This document shows, one piece after another, positions 40,396-46,059 of a stretch of 46,059 nt of DNA. Within the stretch, counting starts at the first letter, position 1, and each line of letters begins with the position of its first letter. Source of the DNA: an uncultured SAR116 cluster alpha proteobacterium (GTDB lineage: Bacteria; Pseudomonadota; Alphaproteobacteria; Puniceispirillales; Puniceispirillaceae). The notes beneath the pieces are model-generated. The model was given only the letters and a program-made list of their open reading frames with translations, did no database searches and was not told the DNA's origin. The DNA is taken from contig CABXZZ010000006.1 of assembly GCA_902516825.1 (NCBI GenBank), forward strand, positions 1 through 46,059, written 5' to 3'. The position numbers were made by a program, and so were the translations under genes.

Positions 40396-41432
40396 TTTTT
40401 CTTCTCTAATAAACATCCGTCCCCATAGCTAAAAAATCGATAGTGATTGTCGATGGCATGCTGATACGCAGCTTTTATTTCATAAAACCCTGCGAAAGCA
40501 CTAACAAGCATCAACAAGGTAGATTTGGGTAAATGAAAATTTGTTAGCAACATATCTGCGACATTGAATGTATATCCAGGGGTGATAAACAAATTTGTAT
40601 CCCCTTTAAAAGCTTCCATACTTCCAAATTTTGTCCAAATAGACTCTACAATTCGCAAACTTGTTGTACCTACGCATATAACTCTTCCGTTATTATACTT
40701 GGTCTCATTAATTTTATTCGCGATTTCAGAAGTTACTTCTCCCCACTCGCTATGCATTTTATGATCTGATAGGTTTTCTGATTTAACTGGCAGAAAGGTT
40801 CCCGCGCCAACATGCAACGTAACCATTTCAATTTGGGCGCCGGCATCTAACACTGATTGTTTTAATTCTGGTGTAAAATGCAAACCTGCCGTGGGTGCGG
40901 CAACAGCGCCAATTTTTTTGGCAAATAATGTTTGATAATTTATTGTATCAGTATCATCCCCTTCCCGGCCACGTTTTATATAGGGTGGCAAGGGCATTTT
41001 ACCTAATTTTTCAATTCTCTGTAATAAACTATTACTACTATGATTAAATCTAATCAACGCCTCACCAGCTGAACGGCGTTCATCCACAATTGCCTCAAAT
41101 CCGTTACCAAAATCTATTACAGAATTTAAAATACATTTTTTCGCAGGTTTGGCAAAGGCAAGCCAGCTATCCTCAGATATTTGTTTATGTAATGTTAGGC
41201 CTATGTTTTTCTCATTAATCCTGCCATATAGCTGTGCAGGAATAACTTTTGTATCATTTGCCAACAGCAAATCACCAGCTCGCAACAAAGTGGGTAAATC
41301 TCTCATTACATAGTCATTTAGGTTGTTGTCTTGGGCGACATGCAAAAGGCCCGCAAGGTCCCTTGGATCAAAAGGGCTCTGTGCAATCAATTCAGACGGC
41401 AGAGAATAGTCAAAATCCGATAAACTATACAT
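40392..41432 (-). CDS. queA: S-adenosylmethionine:tRNA ribosyltransferase-isomerase
   Basis: [82 protein letters not shown]. Confidence 0.96.
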   Translation of the reverse strand: MYSLSDFDYSLPSELIAQSPFDPRDLAGLLHVAQDNNLNDYVMRDLPTLLRAGDLLLANDTKVIPAQLYGRINEKNIGLTLHKQISEDSWLAFAKPAKKCILNSVIDFGNGFEAIVDERRSAGEALIRFNHSSNSLLQRIEKLGKMPLPPYIKRGREGDDTDTINYQTLFAKKIGAVAAPTAGLHFTPELKQSVLDAGAQIEMVTLHVGAGTFLPVKSENLSDHKMHSEWGEVTSEIANKINETKYNNGRVICVGTTSLRIVESIWTKFGSMEAFKGDTNLFITPGYTFNVADMLLTNFHLPKSTLLMLVSAFAGFYEIKAAYQHAIDNHYRFFSYGDGCLLEKKK

Positions 41433-41434
41433 GA

Positions 41435-42388
41435 CTAATAAATTTGAACCACACCATTAATAAATCCATTATCATCGACAACTACGAGACTTTGAACACG
41501 TGCTTCCAGCATTTTTTCTTCGGCGACAAGCATCATTTCATCTTCTGAGATTGTAAGCGGAGATATATTCATAACACTGCCAGCCTTAGCAGATGAAAGA
41601 TTTGTTCCCGTAACCAACATGCGCCTTAAATCGCCATCAGTGATAATACCTTTAAGTTTGTTATCTTGTTGTACAAGAGCTAATCCTAATCTTGCTTCAG
41701 TCATAATAACAATCACTTCAGACATGGACATGTTGACATTCACGAGTGGCAAATCGCGCTCAGACATTCTGTCCTTTACGCGAGAGAGTAATCGCATTCC
41801 AAGCATTCCGCCTGGATGATTTGCTGCAAAATCCTCTGGCTTAAAGCCAGAGCGACTCATCAATGCAATTGCAAGTGCGTCCCCCATAACAAGTGTAGTT
41901 AATGTTGATGTTGTCGGCGCAAGGTTCAATGGACATGCCTCTCTGTCTATTGATACATCAAGGGCAATATTGGATGCCTTGGCTAGCGTTGACTCAAGTG
42001 AGCCAACAATTGCAATAATGTTTAATTCGAGTCTTTTTAAGGCTGGCAGTAATTTAATCACCTCCTCTGTTTCTCCTGAATTGGAGATTAGCAAAACCAC
42101 ACTTTTTTCTCGAACCATGCCTAAATCGCCATGTATAGCTTCTGCAGGGTGCAAAAACAAAGCAGCTGTTCCCGTCGACGAGAATGTAGCCGCAATTTTT
42201 CGTCCTACAAGACCAGATTTGCCCATACCACAGATAATAACATGCTGAGCCGTATTAGAAATGAGAGAGACTGCTTCATCAAAACGTGAATCGAGCCCTT
42301 GTTCCAATTTATTAAGAGCCGCGCGATAGGTATTAAACATATTCAGAATATCAGGGATTAGCATTTTTTTTGAACCATTCCAAAGCAT
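41435..42388 (-). CDS. kdsD: KpsF/GutQ family arabinose-5-phosphate isomerase (SIS + CBS domains)
   Basis: VIICGMGKSGLVGRKIAATFSSTGTAALFLHPAEAIHGDLGMV...ISNSGETEEVIKLLP; tandem CBS region LKGIITDGDLRRML. Confidence 0.92.
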   Translation of the reverse strand: MLWNGSKKMLIPDILNMFNTYRAALNKLEQGLDSRFDEAVSLISNTAQHVIICGMGKSGLVGRKIAATFSSTGTAALFLHPAEAIHGDLGMVREKSVVLLISNSGETEEVIKLLPALKRLELNIIAIVGSLESTLAKASNIALDVSIDREACPLNLAPTTSTLTTLVMGDALAIALMSRSGFKPEDFAANHPGGMLGMRLLSRVKDRMSERDLPLVNVNMSMSEVIVIMTEARLGLALVQQDNKLKGIITDGDLRRMLVTGTNLSSAKAGSVMNISPLTISEDEMMLVAEEKMLEARVQSLVVVDDNGFINGVVQIY

Positions 42389-42460
42389 ATCAATTTAACG
42401 ATTAAGCCAAAGTTATGTGACATATTTACTTAACTTTAATAGCAAAAGCGAGAATTTTGA

Positions 42461-43078
42461 TTAAGTTTTATTAGTCGAATTGATAATTATTTGGGCATAT
42501 TCAATGTCTTGCTTGGTATTAATATTTAAAAATGGGTCAGGGGTTGCCGAAAAATTCTCATAAACTGTTTTAAACATTTTTGTAAATAGTTCGATTTTCC
42601 TAATATCCTGTTTAAGAATTGCTTCTTCTAATGCATCTTCTAGCTCTATATTCCATAAACAAAACACTGGATGATTTCGCCCATTACTGGACGCCATTAT
42701 TATATCTGCGTTTGATGACATGCCTTTTGAATATAATCTCTCACCCAAATCACCTGGTATAAAAGGGGCGTCTGTTGCGCAAGATAATAGCCATTTTGCA
42801 GAAGGAATGTGCTTTTTAGTATATTTCATCATGGATAATATTCCACAAAGAGGCCCGAGATACCCGTCAATAAAATCTGGAATAACAGCTAAATTAAATT
42901 TTGCAAATCGCTCTCTCTCCCCATTAGCATTCAAAATTCTATTTGGAAATTGAGCTGTTTTCTCCAATTGCCAGTATAATATAGGTTTGTCTGAAATTTC
43001 GATTAAGCACTTATCGACACCGCCAAGCCGCTTTGCAAGTCCCCCTGCTAGAAAGCCAACTACAATATCATTCATCAT
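42461..43078 (-). CDS. mobA: Molybdenum cofactor guanylyltransferase
   Basis: VGFLAGGLAKRLGGVDKCLIEISDKPIL, GYLGPLCGILSMM, LLSCATDAPFIPGDL; ATGA overlap with fdhD. Confidence 0.9.
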   Translation of the reverse strand: MMNDIVVGFLAGGLAKRLGGVDKCLIEISDKPILYWQLEKTAQFPNRILNANGERERFAKFNLAVIPDFIDGYLGPLCGILSMMKYTKKHIPSAKWLLSCATDAPFIPGDLGERLYSKGMSSNADIIMASSNGRNHPVFCLWNIELEDALEEAILKQDIRKIELFTKMFKTVYENFSATPDPFLNINTKQDIEYAQIIINSTNKT

Positions 43079-43968
43079 AAACTAGGCTCGTCATTTATTC
43101 TACGTTGCGCAGAGCGGTTATCACTCTTTGAAACTGAATCAGTATTATAACTATCAAAAATAATGCGCTCTTCTCCAGATAAGGCTACAAACCTGCTTCC
43201 TCTTGCCCTTCCTATAAGCGTTAATCCAGCTTTTCTAGCAAGTAAAACGCCAGCTCCTGTAAAGCCAGAACGCGAGATTAAGATAGGCAATCCCATTATA
43301 ACTGTCTTTAACACCATCTCAGAGGTAAGCCTTCCAGTGGTATAAAAAACCTTGTCAGCAGCATTTATATTATTTTGAAACATCACCCCTGAAATTTTAT
43401 CGACAGCATTATGACGTCCGATATCTTCCATATAAATAAGTGGCTCATCGCCAGCAGCAAGCACACATCCATGAATGGCCCCAGCTTTGAGATATAAACT
43501 TGGAGTTGTATTTATCTTTTTGGATAGGCTAATTATCTGAGTCTTTGATATTTTTGAATTTTTTAAGAGATTGATTGAATCAAATTTGTCAATCATATCT
43601 CCGTATATTGTCCCCTGGGCACAGCCACTAGTGCGGATCTTCGACTGTAGTTTTTCCTCAAAATTCGTTTTTCTTTCTGTTCGTACTACAATAACAGATA
43701 ATTCCTCGTCATAATCTATTGCTTCAATTTTATCTTTTTGGCTAATCATGTTTTGATTAAATAAAAATCCAACAGCGAGTTCTTCTAAATAGTCACCAAG
43801 AGTCATTGCTGTTATAATCTCCTGATTATTTAAAAATATTGTTACTGCCTTTTCAGCTACTACCGGCAATTGAACAATTTGCCCATCTGCGTCTATTCCT
43901 TGCAATTGGGTTGTAAGGCCTGATGCATTTACATTAGGGCCAATATAAAAGTGAGAATCAGACATCAT
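43075..43968 (-). CDS. fdhD: Formate dehydrogenase accessory sulfurtransferase FdhD
   Basis: LGDYLEELAVGFLFNQNMI, RTSGCAQGTIYGD, GAIHGCVLAAGDEPLIYMEDIGRHNAVDKISG, TGRLTSEMVLKTVIMGLPILISRSGFT. Confidence 0.92.
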   Translation of the reverse strand: MMSDSHFYIGPNVNASGLTTQLQGIDADGQIVQLPVVAEKAVTIFLNNQEIITAMTLGDYLEELAVGFLFNQNMISQKDKIEAIDYDEELSVIVVRTERKTNFEEKLQSKIRTSGCAQGTIYGDMIDKFDSINLLKNSKISKTQIISLSKKINTTPSLYLKAGAIHGCVLAAGDEPLIYMEDIGRHNAVDKISGVMFQNNINAADKVFYTTGRLTSEMVLKTVIMGLPILISRSGFTGAGVLLARKAGLTLIGRARGSRFVALSGEERIIFDSYNTDSVSKSDNRSAQRRINDEPSL

Positions 43969-44070
43969 GTATCTCTATTTTTATCAGAACAAGAAAAGTA
44001 ATCAGATGATATTTGTTTTTACAGTTCTCTTAAGCTAAATTAAATGGGTGCTGTTAGGTATCATATTATG

Positions 44071-44826
44071 AAAATACATTTTAAATCTTCAAAACACAAA
44101 CAGGCAGAGATTTTATTTGACCAACTGTCAGATAGATACACTCAAAACGCTATAGAAAAGGCAGATGTAATTGTTGCCCTTGGCGGTGATGGTCAAATGC
44201 TCTCCTGCCTGAAAGAATCGATTGAGTATGAAATTCCTGTATTTGGAATAAATTGCGGCCATGTTGGGTTTTTAATGAATGAGAATAAGCAAACAGACTT
44301 AGAAGAGCGTATAAGCAAAGCTGAAACTGCGCCAATTCACCCGATCTTAATGCATGCCACCAAATTTAACGGACAAACACAAGAAGCTCTCGCTATAAAC
44401 GAGATATCGCTGTTGAGACAAACCCATAATGCGGCTCATTGTCAAATAACAATCAACGACAAAATAGAGCTGAAGGAACTGGTGTGTGACGGTGTAATGA
44501 TAGCAACACCTGCAGGCTCAACAGCCTATAATTTATCAGCACATGGTCCCATAATTCCGATTGGCGCTGAATTACTGGCGCTTACACCAATATCACCCTT
44601 TAGACCAAGGCGTTGGAGAGGGGCACTACTACCTGCATCATCAACTGTGAATATAAAGGTTTTAAGCCCAAAATTTAGGCCTCAATCTGTAACAGCAGAC
44701 AACCTAGAAGTGCGTGATATAGAGGAAGTAACCATCAGCCAAGAAAACCAAATAACCTTGCGTTTATTATTTGATGCAGGTGCATCACTTGCAGAACGAA
44801 CCATAAGTGAACAGTTTTTAGCGTAA
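44071..44826 (+). CDS. nadK: NAD kinase
   Basis: VIVALGGDGQMLSCLK, GINCGHVGFLMNE, CDGVMIATPAGSTAYNLSAHGPIIP. Start MKIHFKSSK at 44071 preferred over 44044. Confidence 0.93.
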   Translation, partial: KIHFKSSKHKQAEILFDQLSDRYTQNAIEKADVIVALGGDGQMLSCLKESIEYEIPVFGINCGHVGFLMNENKQTDLEERISKAETAPIHPILMHATKFNGQTQEALAINEISLLRQTHNAAHCQITINDKIELKELVCDGVMIATPAGSTAYNLSAHGPIIPIGAELLALTPISPFRPRRWRGALLPASSTVNIKVLSPKFRPQSVTADNLEVRDIEEVTISQENQITLRLLFDAGASLAERTISEQFLA

Positions 44827-44849
44827 ATTTGTTTTAACTTACACTTCTT

Positions 44850-45743
44850 CTAGGCGTTTTTTTTAATAAACCCTTTGATACAGCTTTGGGTTTGCTCAAC
44901 AACATGTGGCATTTCAATATATAATTCATGCTTAGCCTCATTAATACTTACCAATTGGGAATTGCTAAGATATTTAATAGACTTTCGAATGGCGTTAATA
45001 CTTATCAATTTATCTTCACTGCCAACGATTATGACAACTGGCAACTTCAATTTCTTTAGAAAAGTAGAACGTGTTGTTGTTTTAAAACAAGAATAAAGAG
45101 CAGACGAAATCCAACCGAAACTCACCCCCGAGCGTGCAAGAGACGGATTTTTATTTATTAATTCAATAATTTTCTCAATATTTTTCTGATTTCGACTTAA
45201 AAGATTTTGTGGATTAAATTTACGTGTTTTAAGGAGTGTGTTTTTGTCTGTTTGAGGGATAATTTTTTTTTCAAACCCGCATATAGAAACTATGCTTGCC
45301 AATATAAATATTGGGATTGTAGGTGTTACCTGAGGAAGCATCATTGGAGATAACGCCATTATTCCGGCGATTTGATATTTTTTTAAGCCAGCAAGACGAA
45401 AAGCCAAATGTCCGCCCATAGAATGACCTATGACAAAAAAACGCTTATCCGCCCACCCAGTTTTATCTATCACATCACACCCAGCTCGTAATAAGTTATC
45501 AAACCCAGAGGTGTGACTTGTTGTTGGCGGGTTGCCATATGCACCAGATAGGCCAAGTCCTGGCCAGTCAAAAATCAGTATCTCCATATCTTGGTTATTT
45601 AAAAATGATATTAACTCCAAATATTTCTCACAAAATTCACTAAGACCCGTGAAAATGACCACATGGTGCTGAGACCTCGGAGCCCCAATTTTCCAAGTAC
45701 GAACAGCACCTAAATCAGTTTTAACCCAAAATTCATGTTTCAT
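44850..45743 (-). CDS. Alpha/beta hydrolase (monoacylglycerol lipase/lysophospholipase-like)
   Basis: VVIFTGLSEFCEKYLELISFL, FDWPGLGLSG, VIGHSMGGHLAFRLAG, GSEDKLISI. Confidence 0.88.
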   Translation of the reverse strand: MKHEFWVKTDLGAVRTWKIGAPRSQHHVVIFTGLSEFCEKYLELISFLNNQDMEILIFDWPGLGLSGAYGNPPTTSHTSGFDNLLRAGCDVIDKTGWADKRFFVIGHSMGGHLAFRLAGLKKYQIAGIMALSPMMLPQVTPTIPIFILASIVSICGFEKKIIPQTDKNTLLKTRKFNPQNLLSRNQKNIEKIIELINKNPSLARSGVSFGWISSALYSCFKTTTRSTFLKKLKLPVVIIVGSEDKLISINAIRKSIKYLSNSQLVSINEAKHELYIEMPHVVEQTQSCIKGFIKKNA

Positions 45744-45757
45744 GAGCTTAACTTTAT

Positions 45758-46059
45758 TTACTTAAATTGGTTCTCTTGTAACATCTCAGTATCACTGTCA
45801 TCCTGAAACCCACTTGATTGGCGCTTCCACATAGCTGCATATAATCCATCTGATGCCAACAATTCTAAATGCGTTCCAAATTCCTTTATTTGACCATGAT
45901 TTAAAACTAAGATTGTATCTGCATCTACAATTGTTGATAATCTGTGTGCAATTACCAATGTGGTTTGGTTTAATGAAATTTCGTTCAAGGCGGTCTGTAT
46001 TTCGCGTTCTGTTCGGCTATCAAGTGCAGAGGTCGCTTCATCAAATAAAAATATCATTG
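45758..46059 (-). CDS. ABC transporter ATP-binding/permease protein, C-terminal part (Atm1/heavy-metal exporter-like), truncated by window edge
   Basis: FLFDEATSALDSRTEREIQTALNEISLNQTTLVIAHRLSTIVDADTILVLNHGQIKEFGTHLELLASDGLYAAMW: Walker B, D-loop, H-loop of a type I exporter. Confidence 0.85.
   Translation of the reverse strand, partial: MIFLFDEATSALDSRTEREIQTALNEISLNQTTLVIAHRLSTIVDADTILVLNHGQIKEFGTHLELLASDGLYAAMWKRQSSGFQDDSDTEMLQENQFK

Overview
The window is an AT-rich, mostly single-copy housekeeping stretch of an alphaproteobacterial chromosome, judged by GcrA, an alpha-type DksA with a single zinc-finger Cys, ALAS-type HemA and a DUF3553 protein. From left to right it carries: trigger factor (cut by the left edge); tRNA-Leu(UAG); tRNA-His(GUG); an aminotransferase; glnB-glnA; parE; a DEAD-box helicase; gcrA-pepN; an AroE-like protein; msrB; an orphan CoxL-like molybdenum hydroxylase; a CDP-alcohol phosphatidyltransferase with a PSD-like protein; LysM and LOG proteins; icd; alaS; recA; a gene-poor region around dksA; a NAD-linked formate dehydrogenase (fdsB-like and fdsA-like); hemA-hemH; tRNA-Gly(UCC); a Cys-rich mini-protein; an MFS transporter; a decayed amtB; queG, tgt, queA and kdsD; mobA-fdhD; nadK; and the C-terminus of an Atm1-like ABC transporter (cut by the right edge). 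I see no CRISPR array, transposon, prophage or recognisable defence island. The observations most worth a second look are: a 65-aa protein with a near-CDGSH iron-sulfur motif, a PSD-family protein without its self-cleavage serine, an AroE-like protein without the shikimate-binding serines, a decayed amtB, a helicase gene with no canonical start codon, gene-poor DNA flanking dksA with a possible small RNA and coding remnants, and an inverted repeat enclosing tRNA-Gly. All identifications come from reading motifs; no database search was run.
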